Shown: piece after piece, positions 1-8,992 of the stretch
Position numbering within the stretch: the first letter of the stretch is position 1
Layout of the letters: every line of letters starts with the position of its first letter
Source: Burkholderiales bacterium
Lineage (GTDB): Bacteria > Pseudomonadota > Gammaproteobacteria > Burkholderiales > SG8-39
Length of the DNA: 39,971 nt
Direction of reading: 5' to 3'
Assembly (NCBI GenBank): GCA_020845995.1
Contig: JADLES010000082.1
Coordinates: 1 to 39,971, forward strand
Notes under the pieces: model-generated
Told to the model about the DNA's origin: nothing
What the model saw: only the letters and a program-made list of their open reading frames with translations
Databases searched by the model: none
Translations under genes and position numbers: made by a program

Positions 1-263
1 AGCTCGGCATCGAGCGCCTCGATCAGGGTCCAGGGGCCGCGCTTCGCCTCGAGATCGGCGCCGAGGGCGAATGCCTCTCCCCCGGCCGCGAGCGCCTCGC
101 GCACCACGGCCGCGGCCGCGTCGGCGCGGCTGCCGTAGTGCACCGCGACGAGCGCGCCCTCGGCCGCGAGCCGCAGCGCGGTCGCGCGGCCGATACCGCG
201 GCTTGCTCCCGTCACCAGGGCGATCTTTCCCTCGAGCCTCTTCATCGGTTCGCTCGCCGCCAT
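1..263 (-). CDS. Short-chain dehydrogenase/reductase (SDR), N-terminal part, cut by window edge
   Basis: The translated N-terminus carries the classical SDR cofactor loop TGASRGIG followed by a Rossmann-type helix and a strand ending in VAVHYGS, as in FabG-like NAD(P)H-dependent oxidoreductases. Only about 87 residues lie in the window; the catalytic Ser-Tyr-Lys part is beyond position 1. Two in-frame ATGs are possible: 263 (MAASEPMKRLEG) and 245 (MKRLEG). The 263 start sits one base after the livF stop, so it would be translationally coupled; neither has a clear Shine-Dalgarno sequence. The gene is the last visible member of the Liv system 1 operon, which suggests a role in metabolising the imported compound (inference). 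Confidence 0.85.
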   Translation of the reverse strand, partial: MAASEPMKRLEGKIALVTGASRGIGRATALRLAAEGALVAVHYGSRADAAAAVVREALAAGGEAFALGADLEAKRGPWTLIEALDAE

Positions 264-264
264 T

Positions 265-975
265 CTATGCTTCGCCGAGGTACGCCGATACCACTCGCTC
301 GTCGCGCGCCAGCTCGCGCGCCGCGCCTTCGATCGCCACCCGGCCCTGGTCGAGCACGTAGGCGTAGTCGGCCACCTGCAAGCCGAGCCTCGCGTTCTGC
401 TCGACGAGCAGCACCGCCACGCCGCGCTCGCGCACCGACCCGATCAGCGCGAAGATGCGCGCCACCACCTTGGGCGCGAGGCCGAGCGAGGGCTCATCCA
501 GCAGCAGCAGGCGCGGCCGCGGCATCAGCGCGCGCGCGATCGATAGCATCTGCTGCTCGCCGCCGGAAAGCGAGCCGGCGCTCTGCGCGCGCCGCTCGGA
601 GAGAATCGGGAAGAGCTTCTCCATCTCCGCCACGCGCTCGGCGAAGGCCGCCTCGGGAAGCGCGAGCGCGCCCGCGCGCAGGTTCTCCAGCACCGACATG
701 TCGCCGAAGAGCTGCCGTCCTTCGGGCGCGTGGCCGATCCCCGCCGCGACGACGCGGTGCGCCGGCCAGCCGCCGATCGCCGTGCCGCCGAGCACGATCG
801 TGCCGCCATCGGGCCGGTAGAGGCCCGACATCGTGCGCAGCATCGTCGTCTTGCCGACGCCGTTGCGCCCGAGGATCGTGACCAGCCCGCCGGCCGGCAC
901 GCGCAAGCTCACGCCGTCGAGCACCCTGCGGCCGCCGAGCCGCACGCTGAGGCCTTCGACCGTCAGCAGGTTCAC
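265..975 (-). CDS. livF: Liv system 1 ABC transporter ATP-binding protein LivF
   Basis: A 236-residue ATPase of the branched-chain amino acid/amide importer family. Visible motifs are Walker A GRNGVGKTT near residue 36, signature LSGGEQQ near 138, Walker B LLLLDEPSLGL near 159 and an H-loop-region LVEQNA. The GTG start at 975 overlaps the livG stop in a GTGA arrangement, so the two ATPases are probably translationally coupled and form the heterodimeric motor under LivHM at the inner membrane. Length is normal for LivF. In-frame codons continue upstream of the GTG, but that sequence lies inside livG and is not LivF-like. Confidence 0.93.
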   Translation of the reverse strand: MNLLTVEGLSVRLGGRRVLDGVSLRVPAGGLVTILGRNGVGKTTMLRTMSGLYRPDGGTIVLGGTAIGGWPAHRVVAAGIGHAPEGRQLFGDMSVLENLRAGALALPEAAFAERVAEMEKLFPILSERRAQSAGSLSGGEQQMLSIARALMPRPRLLLLDEPSLGLAPKVVARIFALIGSVRERGVAVLLVEQNARLGLQVADYAYVLDQGRVAIEGAARELARDERVVSAYLGEA

Positions 976-1736
976 GCGGCGTCGCCCAGGTAGGCCGCGC
1001 GCACGGCGGGATCTGCGCGCACCGCTGGCGGCGCGCCGTCGGCGATCAGGCGGCCCGAATCGAGGACCACGATGCGGTCGCAGATGCGCATGACCATCGG
1101 CATGTCGTGTTCGACCAGCACGATGGTCAGGCCCTCGCGGCACAGCGCGCGCACCAGATCGGCGAGGGCGAGCGTCTCGGCCGTGTTCAGGCCCGCGGCC
1201 GGCTCGTCGAGCAGCAGCAGCGACGGGCCGAGCGCCATCGCGCGCGCGATCTCGAGCATCTTCTTCTGCCCGTAGGCGAGGTTGCCGGCGAGCGCATCGG
1301 CCTGCGCGGTGAGCCCGAAGCGCTCGAGCGCGCCGACAGTCGCGGCGGCGATGGCCGCGCTGCGCGCGCGGTCCAGCCCGGGCAGGAGCGCGCGCCAAAG
1401 CGACACGCCGTGGCGGCCGGCGGCGCCGGCCGAGACATTGTCGAAGACCGAGATATCAGGGAACACGCGCAGGTTCTGGTAGGTGCGGGAGATGCCCCGG
1501 CGCGCGATCTCGCCCGCCTCGCGGCCGTCGATGCGCTCGCCCGCGAAGCGGACTTCGCCCGCGCTCGGCGGCATCTGGCCCGCGATCACGTTGAACAGCG
1601 TCGTCTTGCCGGCGCCGTTCGGGCCGATGAGCCCGACCAGTTCGCCGCGCCGCACCTCGAACGACACCTCGTCCACCGCGAGCAGGCCCGCGAAGCGGCG
1701 CGACAGCCCGCGCACCTCGAGCAGCGCCGCGCTCAT
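972..1736 (-). CDS. livG: Liv system 1 ABC transporter ATP-binding protein LivG
   Basis: A 254-residue ATPase with Walker [10 protein letters not shown] near residue 37, the LivG-style signature [13 protein letters not shown] in place of LSGGQ, and Walker [13 protein letters not shown]. The C-terminus ends in AAYLGD, a hallmark of LivG/LivF proteins. The ATG at 1736 overlaps the livM stop as ATGA and the 3' end overlaps livF as GTGA, so M-G-F is one coupled unit. It pairs with LivF to power uptake; the substrate is not predictable from the ATPase. Confidence 0.94.
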   Translation of the reverse strand: MSAALLEVRGLSRRFAGLLAVDEVSFEVRRGELVGLIGPNGAGKTTLFNVIAGQMPPSAGEVRFAGERIDGREAGEIARRGISRTYQNLRVFPDISVFDNVSAGAAGRHGVSLWRALLPGLDRARSAAIAAATVGALERFGLTAQADALAGNLAYGQKKMLEIARAMALGPSLLLLDEPAAGLNTAETLALADLVRALCREGLTIVLVEHDMPMVMRICDRIVVLDSGRLIADGAPPAVRADPAVRAAYLGDAA

Positions 1737-2710
1737 CGGCGGCGACCCGCGCGGCCCCAGCCGCCCGCGGCCAGCGCGCGGCGCATCCACGCGAGCGTGC
1801 GCACCTCGCTCAGCAAGCCGCGCGGCAGGAGCAGGATCGAGGCGAACAGGATCGCGCCGAAGGCGAGCCCGCGCAGGTGCCCGACGCCGCGCAGCGCCTC
1901 GGGCACGAGCACCAGGATCGCCGCGCCGAGCGCCGCGCCGGCGACGCTGCCCAGGCCGCCGACCACGACCGCGGTGAGCACCAGCGCCGACTCGAGCAGC
2001 ACGAAATTGTCCGGGCCGATGAAGCGGTTCGAGTGCGCGTAGAGCACGCCCGCGACGGCCATCATCGCCGCGTGCACCGCGTACACCTGCGCCTTCAGCC
2101 GCCGCGGCGCGAGCCCAAGCGCGCGCGCCACCTCCTCGTCCTCGCGCGCGGCGCGCACCGCGTTGCCGTAGAACGAGTGCGTCAGGCGGTGCGCCACCCA
2201 GACGCAGGCGAGGCATACGAGCGCGGTCACGTAGTAGGTTCCGGCCCAGCCTTCCAGGTTCCACTCGCCGATGCGAAAACCCGGGATCCCGCGCACGCCC
2301 ATCGGGCCGCGCGTGAGTTCGCCCCAGTTGAGCACCGTGGCATGGAAGCTGATCGCAAGCCCCATCGTCGCCACCGCGAAGAAGATGCTCGCGAGACGCA
2401 CCAGCGCGACGCCGACGCACCAGCCGGCCAGGGCGGCGGCGGCCCCGGCGAGCACCAGCTCGACGAGGAATGAGGTGCCGTAGTTCAGCGAAAGCAGCGC
2501 CGCCGCATACGCGCCGAAGCCGAAATAGACCACGGTGTCGAGGGCGAGCATGCCGGCGGTACCGGTGAGCAGGTTGAGCGCCACGGCGAGGATCACGGTG
2601 AGCAGCACCAGCTGCGCGAGGCGCGCCGCGTAGGGGTTGCCCGCGAGCCAGAGAAGCGCCGGAACGACGACCAGCAGGAGCGCGAGCAGGACGACGGCGG
2701 GGCGCGGCAT
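1733..2710 (-). CDS. livM: Liv system 1 permease LivM
   Basis: A 325-residue, very hydrophobic inner-membrane protein. It starts with a strong transmembrane segment (residues 4-24) and contains the LivM family signature region around [20 protein letters not shown] and the cytoplasmic coupling loop with [12 protein letters not shown]. Family knowledge: LivM forms the translocation pore with LivH. It overlaps livG by an ATGA and lies one base after livH. The C-terminal 25 residues are Arg-rich and cytoplasmic. In this family the usual substrates are branched-chain amino acids, amides, urea or small aromatic acids. Confidence 0.93.
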   Translation of the reverse strand: MPRPAVVLLALLLVVVPALLWLAGNPYAARLAQLVLLTVILAVALNLLTGTAGMLALDTVVYFGFGAYAAALLSLNYGTSFLVELVLAGAAAALAGWCVGVALVRLASIFFAVATMGLAISFHATVLNWGELTRGPMGVRGIPGFRIGEWNLEGWAGTYYVTALVCLACVWVAHRLTHSFYGNAVRAAREDEEVARALGLAPRRLKAQVYAVHAAMMAVAGVLYAHSNRFIGPDNFVLLESALVLTAVVVGGLGSVAGAALGAAILVLVPEALRGVGHLRGLAFGAILFASILLLPRGLLSEVRTLAWMRRALAAGGWGRAGRRR

Positions 2711-2711
2711 C

Positions 2712-3617
2712 TCAGGCCCCGCCCCAGCGGAACAGCCCGCGCGGCATGAACAGCAGCGTGAAGATGAGCAGCACGTAGGCGACCATCTCGGTCCAGGCGC
2801 TCGGCACGAAGATGCCGGCGACCGATTCGGCCACGCCGATCAGCACGCCCGCCGCGACCGCGCCCGGCAGGCTGGTCAGGCCGCCGATCACCATCGCCAC
2901 GAACGCCTTGATGACGACCGTGAGCCCCATGTACGACTGCACCGATCCGTAGGCGAGCGAGACCACCATGCCGGCGAGCGCGCCGAGGACCGAGCCGACG
3001 GCGAACACCGCCACCACGACCCGGTTGATGTCGATCCCCGAGAGCTGCGCGCCGACCAGGTTCGCCGCGACGGCGCGGATCGCCACGCCCGTTCGCGTGC
3101 GCATCAGCATCCACTGCAGCGCGGCGAGCAGCGCGAGCGACGCCCCGCCGATCACCAGCTCGCCGCTGGAGACCCCCACCGGCCCGAGCCGCACCGGCTG
3201 GTTGAGAAGATAGTCCTGCGGGATCGCCAGCCACTCGCCCTTGAACGCGATGTCGAGGGCCTCGCGGGCGACGATGCCGAGCGCGAGCGAGGAGAGCAGC
3301 GTCGCCTCGCGCACCGCGCGCGACTTGAGCGAAGCCTCGTCGGCATAGCGCCGGAACGGGCGGAAGGCGGCGCGCTCGATGCCCCAGCCGGCGAGCGCGC
3401 CGGTGGCGACGACCAGCGGCACCACGGCCCAGAGCGGCAGCTTGAACGTCGCCGCGCCGATCAGGGTCGCGAACGCGCCGAGCGTGTAGACCTCGCCGTG
3501 CGCGAAATTGACCGCCGTGAGCACGCGGTAGATCAGGGTGAAGCCGATCGCCACCACGGCGTAGGTCATGCCCACGCTGGCCCCGATCGCCAACTGGTTG
3601 AGGATGAACGCGTCCAT
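2712..3617 (-). CDS. livH: Liv system 1 permease LivH
   Basis: A 301-residue membrane protein with the LivH marker VNFAHGEVYTLGAFATL near residue 36 and the coupling region with GAQLSGIDINRVV. It has about eight hydrophobic segments, as expected for LivH. It is the first permease after the binding-protein gene, 45 bases downstream of that stop. The gap is GC-rich and could fold into a short G:C hairpin, the usual way these operons keep binding protein in excess of permease (inference). It pairs with LivM. Confidence 0.93.
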   Translation of the reverse strand: MDAFILNQLAIGASVGMTYAVVAIGFTLIYRVLTAVNFAHGEVYTLGAFATLIGAATFKLPLWAVVPLVVATGALAGWGIERAAFRPFRRYADEASLKSRAVREATLLSSLALGIVAREALDIAFKGEWLAIPQDYLLNQPVRLGPVGVSSGELVIGGASLALLAALQWMLMRTRTGVAIRAVAANLVGAQLSGIDINRVVVAVFAVGSVLGALAGMVVSLAYGSVQSYMGLTVVIKAFVAMVIGGLTSLPGAVAAGVLIGVAESVAGIFVPSAWTEMVAYVLLIFTLLFMPRGLFRWGGA

Positions 3618-3662
3618 CGGCTCGCCGGACGGGATGGGGAGGCGCCCCGCCCGCGACCCGGC

Positions 3663-4766
3663 TCACTGCAACGGGCGGAACTCCCCTTTCGCGACCTCGC
3701 TGCGCGTGAACCGGAAGGACCACTCGCGCGTCTTGGGATCGTAGGCGAGCGGTCCGGCGATGGTGTCGATCGTGCGCGGCTTTTCGAGCCCTTCGCGGAT
3801 CGATTCACGCGTCAGGTTCGGATACTGCTCCGCGATCATGTCGAGCAGCATGCGCGCCGAGATGTAGGCGTTCGCCGCGAAGGTCTCCGGCGCCGCCTTG
3901 TACTTGGCCTCGTAGCGCCGGTAGAAATCTGCCATCTTCTGGCCCACCGCCGGGTGCAGCACGAGCAGCGCCTTCATGCCCTCGGCGGCGTCGCCCGCCA
4001 GGCGCAGCAGGTCGTTGCTGCCGAGCGCGGCGGCGCCATAGACGGGAACCTGGGCGCCGAGCTGCCGGTATTGCTTGAGCACGAGCGACGCCTGCGGCGC
4101 GAACAGTCCGAGGTAGAGCATGTCGGGCTTCTCGCGCAGCGCCTTCTGCAGCACCTGGCGGAAGTCCTGCGCGTCCGGGCGGATGAACTCCTCGAACACG
4201 ATCGTCACGCCCTTCGCCTCGAGCGCGCGGCGCGTCAGCCCCACGTTCGCCTTGCCGTAGTCGTTCGGGATGCCGAGCATGGCGACGCGCTTGGCGCCGA
4301 GCTCGGTCATGAAGGCGGCGTTGGCGGCGCCTTCGGCCGACTGGATGATGCTCTGGCGGAACATGTACGGGCCGATCTTGGTGACGTCCGGGTGCGAGGA
4401 AATGGGCGTCAGGTTGACGAGCTTCGCCTGGTTGTAGATCGGGCCGGCGGCGAGCGTCACCGTGGACGCCCAGCTCCCCAGCACCGCGAGGATCGAGCGG
4501 TCCTCGATGAACTTGCGCGCGATGTTGATGCCGTCGTCGGCGCGGTTCTGGTCGTCCTCGCACTGGATCGAGACGGCGACGCCTTTCAGGCGCCCGGTGG
4601 CGGTGAAGTCCTCGATCGCCATGCGAAAGCCCTCGTCCATCGCCTTGCCGTACTTCGCCACCGGTCCCGTGAGCGGCGCGTAGCAGCCGATCCGGATCTC
4701 CTTGGGCTGGGCGGCGACGCCGGCCGCGGCGAGCGATAGAGCGCAGACAAGAATGATTCGCTTCAC
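3663..4766 (-). CDS. Liv system 1 periplasmic substrate-binding protein
   Basis: A 367-residue Peripla_BP_6-type (LivJ/AmiC-like) receptor. The start is GTG at 4766, because GGGAGGA lies six bases upstream and the next residues form a signal peptide (VKRIILVCALSLAAAGVAAQ, cleavage probably after AAA/VAA). The mature part begins KEIRIGCYAPLTGPVAKYG, a typical opening for this family, and continues with TGRLKG and QNRADDG segments at the ligand cleft. The in-frame ATG at 4790 would add eight residues before the signal peptide and is less likely. It heads the H-M-G-F operon and defines its substrate, which cannot be deduced here. Confidence 0.93.
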   Translation of the reverse strand: MKRIILVCALSLAAAGVAAQPKEIRIGCYAPLTGPVAKYGKAMDEGFRMAIEDFTATGRLKGVAVSIQCEDDQNRADDGINIARKFIEDRSILAVLGSWASTVTLAAGPIYNQAKLVNLTPISSHPDVTKIGPYMFRQSIIQSAEGAANAAFMTELGAKRVAMLGIPNDYGKANVGLTRRALEAKGVTIVFEEFIRPDAQDFRQVLQKALREKPDMLYLGLFAPQASLVLKQYRQLGAQVPVYGAAALGSNDLLRLAGDAAEGMKALLVLHPAVGQKMADFYRRYEAKYKAAPETFAANAYISARMLLDMIAEQYPNLTRESIREGLEKPRTIDTIAGPLAYDPKTREWSFRFTRSEVAKGEFRPLQ

Positions 4767-4807
4767 GACGATTTCCTCCCGAATCGGCATGCTGGAGCAG
4801 CGCGTTC

Positions 4808-4836
4808 AGCCTAAAGGCGAACTCTGGTGGTGTCAA
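4808..4836 (-). promoter_or_regulatory. Predicted sigma70-type promoter of Liv system 1
   Basis: Reading the minus strand, a perfect TTGACA (-35, 4836-4831) is followed after exactly 17 bases by TAGGCT (-10, 4813-4808), which keeps the important first TA and last T. A start of transcription near 4801 would give a leader of about 35 bases carrying the GGGAGGA site before the GTG at 4766. No matching plus-strand promoter for the flavoprotein gene at 4865 was evident in the same 98-bp gap. Confidence 0.55.
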
Positions 4837-4864
4837 CCGCGCGCGCCGGATGCGAGAATGCGCG

Positions 4865-6457
4865 ATGGCCCGCTTCGATCTTGTGGTGCTCGGTTCCGGC
4901 GCGGCGGGACTCGCCGCCGCGTTGCACGCCGCGGCGCGGGGCGCCTCGGTGCTGATCGCCGAAAAGTCGCGCTGGATCGGCGGCACCACCGCGATGTCGG
5001 GCGGCTGCACCTGGGTGCCGTGCAACCATCACATGGCCTCGATCGGCGAGCGCGACAGCCGCGAGGACGCGCTCGCCTATCTGCATGCGGTCGCCCCCCC
5101 GGGCTGGGCCGCGCGCGAAGCGCCGCTCTGGGAAGCCTTCGTCGATGCGGCCCCGCGGATGCTGCGCTTCGTCGAAGAGCACTCGCCGCTGCGCTTCGGC
5201 GTGGGGCTCGAGCCGGATGGCTATCTCGAGGCGCCCGGTGCGCGCCGCCGCGGCCGCAACGTCTCGCCGCGCCCGTATCGCATGGCAGAGCTCGGCGCCT
5301 GGGCCCGGCGCGTGCGCCCCTCGCCGATGCCGAGCCTGCTCTGCTACAACGAGATCACCGATACGCATCTGGTGGTCGCGCCCCGGCGCGCGTTCACGCG
5401 CTTCGGCGCGCGGCTCGCGTGGCGCTGGCTGACCGGCCGGCGCGCGATGGGACAGGCGATGGTGGGTGCCCTGCTCAAGGGCTGCCTCGCGCACGGCGCG
5501 ACCGTGCGCGCGCCCTGCCGCGGCGCGCGGCTCCTGCTGGAGGCCGGCCGCGTCGCCGGCGTGCGCTTCGAGGACGGCAGCGAGGCGGCGGCGCGGCTGG
5601 GCGTGGTCATCGCCACCGGCGGCTTCGAGTGGAATCAGGAGATGATGGCCCGCCATCACCCGGGCCCGTACCGCTGGACCGCGAGCCCCGAGGAGAACGA
5701 GGGCGACGGGCATCGCATGGCGCTCGAGGCGGGCGCGGCGCTGGACCGCATGGGCGAGGCGCTCACCATGGGCGCGCGGCCGGTCGAGTACCTCGGGCGG
5801 CCCTTCGCGATGCCCGCGGCGGACTACACGCTGCCGCACTCGATGATCGTCGATGCGCGCGGCCGGCGTTTCGTGAACGAGGTGCAGTTGAACGTGGGGC
5901 TGGGCCTGGAGGCGCGCGACGAGAGCGGCAAGCGCCGCCACCATCCCGCTTGGCGGATCTACGACGCGCAGTACGCGCGCAAGTATCCGCACGCGCTGCC
6001 GAGCGGGCCCGAGATGGTCAGTGCCGGCACGCTCGAGGAACTCGCGCGCGCGATCGGCGTCGATCCGCCGGGTCTCGAGGACGAGGCGGCGCGCATGGGC
6101 CGTTTCGCGCGCATCGGCGTGGACGAGGATTTCGGCCGCGGCAGCCACGGCTGGGACCCGCACCGCAACGGCGATCCGCGCCTGAAGCCGAACAGCTGCC
6201 TCGGTTCGATCGAGCGGCCGCCGTTCCATGCTTTTCCGTTCCCACCGAGCTTCCTCGGCACCAAGGGTGGGCCGCGCACCGACGCCGGGGCGCGCGTGCT
6301 GCGTCCCGACGCGGCGCCGATTCCCGGCCTTTATTGCGCGGGTAACGCGATGGCGAACCCGATCGGCTCGAAGGCGGTGGGGGCGGGCACCACTCTCGGA
6401 CCCTGCCTCGCCTGGGGCTGGATCGCCGCGCGCAGCGCACTCGCCGACGCCGCGTAG
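4865..6457 (+). CDS. FAD-dependent 3-ketosteroid-dehydrogenase-like / fumarate-reductase-type flavoprotein
   Basis: A 530-residue flavoprotein. Residues 4-34 form the FAD Rossmann fold (GSGAAG, ending in an acidic strand IAEKS), followed by GGTTAMSGG, which contacts flavin in this superfamily. The C-terminal part has GTKGGPRTDAGARVL (466-480) and PGLYCAGNAMANP (487-499), characteristic of 3-oxosteroid 1-dehydrogenases and FRD-like enzymes. Start ATG 4865 gives a clean MARFDLVVLG opening; ATG 4850 is in frame but adds only MRECA. The gene stands alone on the plus strand, divergent from Liv 1 and tail-to-tail with the MDR gene nine bases away. A soluble dehydrogenase making a C=C bond next to a carbonyl is likely; the substrate is unknown and need not be a steroid. 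Confidence 0.88.
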   Translation: MARFDLVVLGSGAAGLAAALHAAARGASVLIAEKSRWIGGTTAMSGGCTWVPCNHHMASIGERDSREDALAYLHAVAPPGWAAREAPLWEAFVDAAPRMLRFVEEHSPLRFGVGLEPDGYLEAPGARRRGRNVSPRPYRMAELGAWARRVRPSPMPSLLCYNEITDTHLVVAPRRAFTRFGARLAWRWLTGRRAMGQAMVGALLKGCLAHGATVRAPCRGARLLLEAGRVAGVRFEDGSEAAARLGVVIATGGFEWNQEMMARHHPGPYRWTASPEENEGDGHRMALEAGAALDRMGEALTMGARPVEYLGRPFAMPAADYTLPHSMIVDARGRRFVNEVQLNVGLGLEARDESGKRRHHPAWRIYDAQYARKYPHALPSGPEMVSAGTLEELARAIGVDPPGLEDEAARMGRFARIGVDEDFGRGSHGWDPHRNGDPRLKPNSCLGSIERPPFHAFPFPPSFLGTKGGPRTDAGARVLRPDAAPIPGLYCAGNAMANPIGSKAVGAGTTLGPCLAWGWIAARSALADAA

Positions 6458-6466
6458 CCGGGCGGC

Positions 6467-7474
6467 TCAGGGCAGGATCGCGATCTTGCCGAACGCTCGG
6501 CGCTCCATCAGCATGCGAAATCCCTGCCGCGCATCGCGCAAGGGCAGGCGGGTCTCGACCACGGGCTTGAGCTTTCCGGCGCGCACCAGCTCGAGCAGCG
6601 CGAGGAGATCGGAGCGATCCCAGCCGTTGGAGCCGACGACGCTGATCTCGAAGGTCCAGATGTAGCGGATGTCCTCGGCCGGGTCGTGCCCCGCGGTCGC
6701 GCCGCAGGTCAGCAGGCGGCCGCCGCGCTTGATGCACTTGAGCGAAGGGACCCAGGTGTCGCCGCCGGTGAAGTTCACCACCACGTCCACGCCCCCGCTC
6801 GCGCCGAAGATGCGCGGCTTGCCGTGGCGCCGGATCGCCTCGCGCGAGAAGTCGGTCGCCGCGTAGTCGATGCCCTCGTCGGCACCGAGCGCGGCCAGGC
6901 GGGCGAGTTTCTCGGGAGTGGACGCCGCCGCGATCACGTGCGCGCCGGCGAGCTTGGCGAGCTGCACGCAGCAGGTGCCCACGCCGCCGGAGGCGCCGAG
7001 GATCAGCACCTTTTCGCCCGGCCGGATCGCGCCGCGCGCCTGCATCATGCGGTACGCGGTGCCATAGGCCACCGGCAGCGCCGCCGCCGCCTCGAAGGAA
7101 ACGTCCTCGGGCAGCGCGATGAGCTGGGCGGCGGGAACCTTCACGTATTCGGCAAGGCCGCCGTCGAGCACTTCGCCGAGCAGCTTGATGTTCTCCCGGT
7201 CCGCCGGATCGATGAGCACGCGCTGCCCGAGGCGCCAGCCGGACACCCCGCTGCCCAGCGCCGCGACCTCGCCGGCGACGTCGATTCCCATCACGATCGG
7301 CATCGGCACCTTGATTCCCGGCATGCCGCGCAGCGTGAACAGATCGTGGTAGTTGAGCGTGCAGACGGCGACCTTCACCACCACTTCGCCCGGTCCCGGC
7401 GCCGGATCGGGCCAAGCGGGCTCCCAGGTCAGCTCCTCGAGCGTGCCGTGCCGGTGGATCACCATCGCCCTCAT
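6467..7474 (-). CDS. MDR-family (quinone-reductase/alcohol-dehydrogenase-like) oxidoreductase without structural zinc lobe
   Basis: A 335-residue medium-chain dehydrogenase/reductase: N-terminal GroES-like domain (residues 1-130, with TLNYHDLFTLRG and VMGIDVAGEV) and an NAD(P)-binding domain with ILGASGGVGTCCVQLA (158-173). The four-cysteine structural zinc lobe normally near residues 90-115 is missing, as in quinone oxidoreductase and crotonyl-CoA reductase-like members. The ATG at 7474 has GAGGAG eight bases upstream. It is the last gene of the minus-strand run that includes acyl-CoA ligase and thioesterase, 17 bases after the ligase, so an enoyl or carbonyl reduction on the same pathway is plausible (inference). 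Confidence 0.9.
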   Translation of the reverse strand: MRAMVIHRHGTLEELTWEPAWPDPAPGPGEVVVKVAVCTLNYHDLFTLRGMPGIKVPMPIVMGIDVAGEVAALGSGVSGWRLGQRVLIDPADRENIKLLGEVLDGGLAEYVKVPAAQLIALPEDVSFEAAAALPVAYGTAYRMMQARGAIRPGEKVLILGASGGVGTCCVQLAKLAGAHVIAAASTPEKLARLAALGADEGIDYAATDFSREAIRRHGKPRIFGASGGVDVVVNFTGGDTWVPSLKCIKRGGRLLTCGATAGHDPAEDIRYIWTFEISVVGSNGWDRSDLLALLELVRAGKLKPVVETRLPLRDARQGFRMLMERRAFGKIAILP

Positions 7475-7491
7475 CGGCTGCTCCTCGTTCC

Positions 7492-8988
7492 TCAGTCGCG
7501 CCGGAACGCGCGCGCGGCGCGCTCGGCAAGCGCCCGGCGGTCGATCTTGCGCGGGCCCGAGAGCGGCAGCTCCTCCAGCAGCTCGACGAATCGCGGGTGC
7601 TGGTAGGCTGGGCCATTCGCGAGCGCGAAGGCGCGAATGGCGTCCGGCGTGGGCGCCGCGCCGGGCCGCGGCACCACGAACGCCACCGGGACCTGGTGCT
7701 TGGCCGGGTCCGCGATCGGCACCACCACGGCCTGCAGCACGTCGGGGTGGCGCTCGAGCATCTTTTCCACCGCGCCCGGATGGAGCTTCTCGCCGCCGCA
7801 CACGATCATGTCGTCGGCGCGGCCGACGAAGTAGTAGAACCCCTGCGCGTCGCGCCGCATCACGTCGCCGGTGTCGTACCAGCCGTCGCGCAGCCGTTCG
7901 GCCGTTTCCGCGGGCAGGTTCAGGTATCCGGGCATGACGGCGCGCGAGCGCACCTGCAGCACGCCTTCGTCGGCGCCCGGTCCGTCCGCGAGTCGCAGCT
8001 CCGCCTCCGCCATCGGGTAGCCGATGGAGAGCGGCGGCCGCGGCAGGCCCCGCGGGTGCCGGCCGAACGCGATCGGGCTCGACTCGGTCGTGCCCCAGTT
8101 GTTCAGCACCGCCGCGCGCGGAAACATGCGCGCGATGCGCTCAAAGAGCACCTCGGTCGAGGGCGCCGAGCCCACGGTCACGATCTCCACGCACGAGAGA
8201 TCGAGCCGCGCCAGCGTCTCGGTCTCGCGCGCGGCGAGCCAGAGCATGGTCGGCACCGAGGTGACGACCTCGCAGCGGTGGCGCGCGATGGTCTCCAGGT
8301 ACTGGCGCGCCTCGAACCGGCGCATCAGCACCACCGTGCCGGCGAGCGTGCCCATCAGCATGCTCTGCAGCAGGCCGTTCATGTGGAATAGCGGCGCCGC
8401 GACCAGCATCTTCTTGCCCGCGACCGGCGGGCCGTGGCGGTTGAGCACCTCGACCGCCCAGAGGTAGCCGCCATGGGTGAGCGGCACGCCCTTGGGCCGG
8501 CCGCTGGAGCCAGAGGTGTACAGGATCGTCGCGAACTCGTGCGGCGCCATGCGCGTCGCCTCGAACTCGCCGGGCGACTGCAGCGCCTGCCAGTCCGCGC
8601 CGTCCAGGCGAATCTCGGGCACCCCCGCGATGCGCCCGGCCTGCGAGCCGTCGGCGAGCAGCAGCGCGAGCCGCGCGTCGGCGGCGATGTGTTCGAGCGT
8701 CTCCTCCGGCAGCTTGTGGTTGATCGGCACCGCGCACAGCCCCGCGCGCAGGATGCCGTAGTAGGCGAGCAGGTACTCGGCGCTGTTCTGGCTAAGGATG
8801 CCGACGCGCGCCTGGCGCGCAAGGCCGCGCGCGCCCAGGCCGCGCGCGAGCGCCGCCGTCGTGCGCAGGAACTCCGCGAAGCCGATCGCGCGCTCCGCGC
8901 CCGACTCGTCCACCTCGATCAGCCAGGGCGCGAGCGGCCGCGCGCGGCAATCGATGACCTCGCCGAGGTTCGCGGCGGCGGCCGGCAT
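7492..8988 (-). CDS. AMP-binding acyl-CoA synthetase/ligase 1
   Basis: A 498-residue ANL-superfamily adenylate-forming enzyme. The ATP loop is YTSGSSGRPKG (157-167), the A5 motif WGTTESSP (298-305), the A7 motif YDTGDV (371-376), the hinge GRADDMIVCGGEKLHP (389-404) and the catalytic lysine K481 in GPRKIDR. Every residue needed for adenylation and thioesterification is present. Family knowledge: ATP plus a carboxylic acid gives acyl-AMP, then acyl-CoA. It begins four bases after the PaaI thioesterase, suggesting coupled expression of CoA activation and CoA release. The acid is unknown. Confidence 0.92.
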   Translation of the reverse strand: MPAAAANLGEVIDCRARPLAPWLIEVDESGAERAIGFAEFLRTTAALARGLGARGLARQARVGILSQNSAEYLLAYYGILRAGLCAVPINHKLPEETLEHIAADARLALLLADGSQAGRIAGVPEIRLDGADWQALQSPGEFEATRMAPHEFATILYTSGSSGRPKGVPLTHGGYLWAVEVLNRHGPPVAGKKMLVAAPLFHMNGLLQSMLMGTLAGTVVLMRRFEARQYLETIARHRCEVVTSVPTMLWLAARETETLARLDLSCVEIVTVGSAPSTEVLFERIARMFPRAAVLNNWGTTESSPIAFGRHPRGLPRPPLSIGYPMAEAELRLADGPGADEGVLQVRSRAVMPGYLNLPAETAERLRDGWYDTGDVMRRDAQGFYYFVGRADDMIVCGGEKLHPGAVEKMLERHPDVLQAVVVPIADPAKHQVPVAFVVPRPGAAPTPDAIRAFALANGPAYQHPRFVELLEELPLSGPRKIDRRALAERAARAFRRD

Positions 8989-8992
8989 CGCC

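Noticed and set aside
2637..4739. A 700-codon open frame on the plus strand
   Set aside because: It lies antisense to livM, livH and the receptor gene. The translation is dominated by Arg, His, Glu and Asp with no family motif, as expected of a high-GC shadow frame.
4811..6229. A 472-codon minus-strand open frame antisense to the flavoprotein
   Set aside because: The composition is Ala/Arg/His-rich with no recognisable domain, while the plus-strand frame has clear FAD motifs from end to end.
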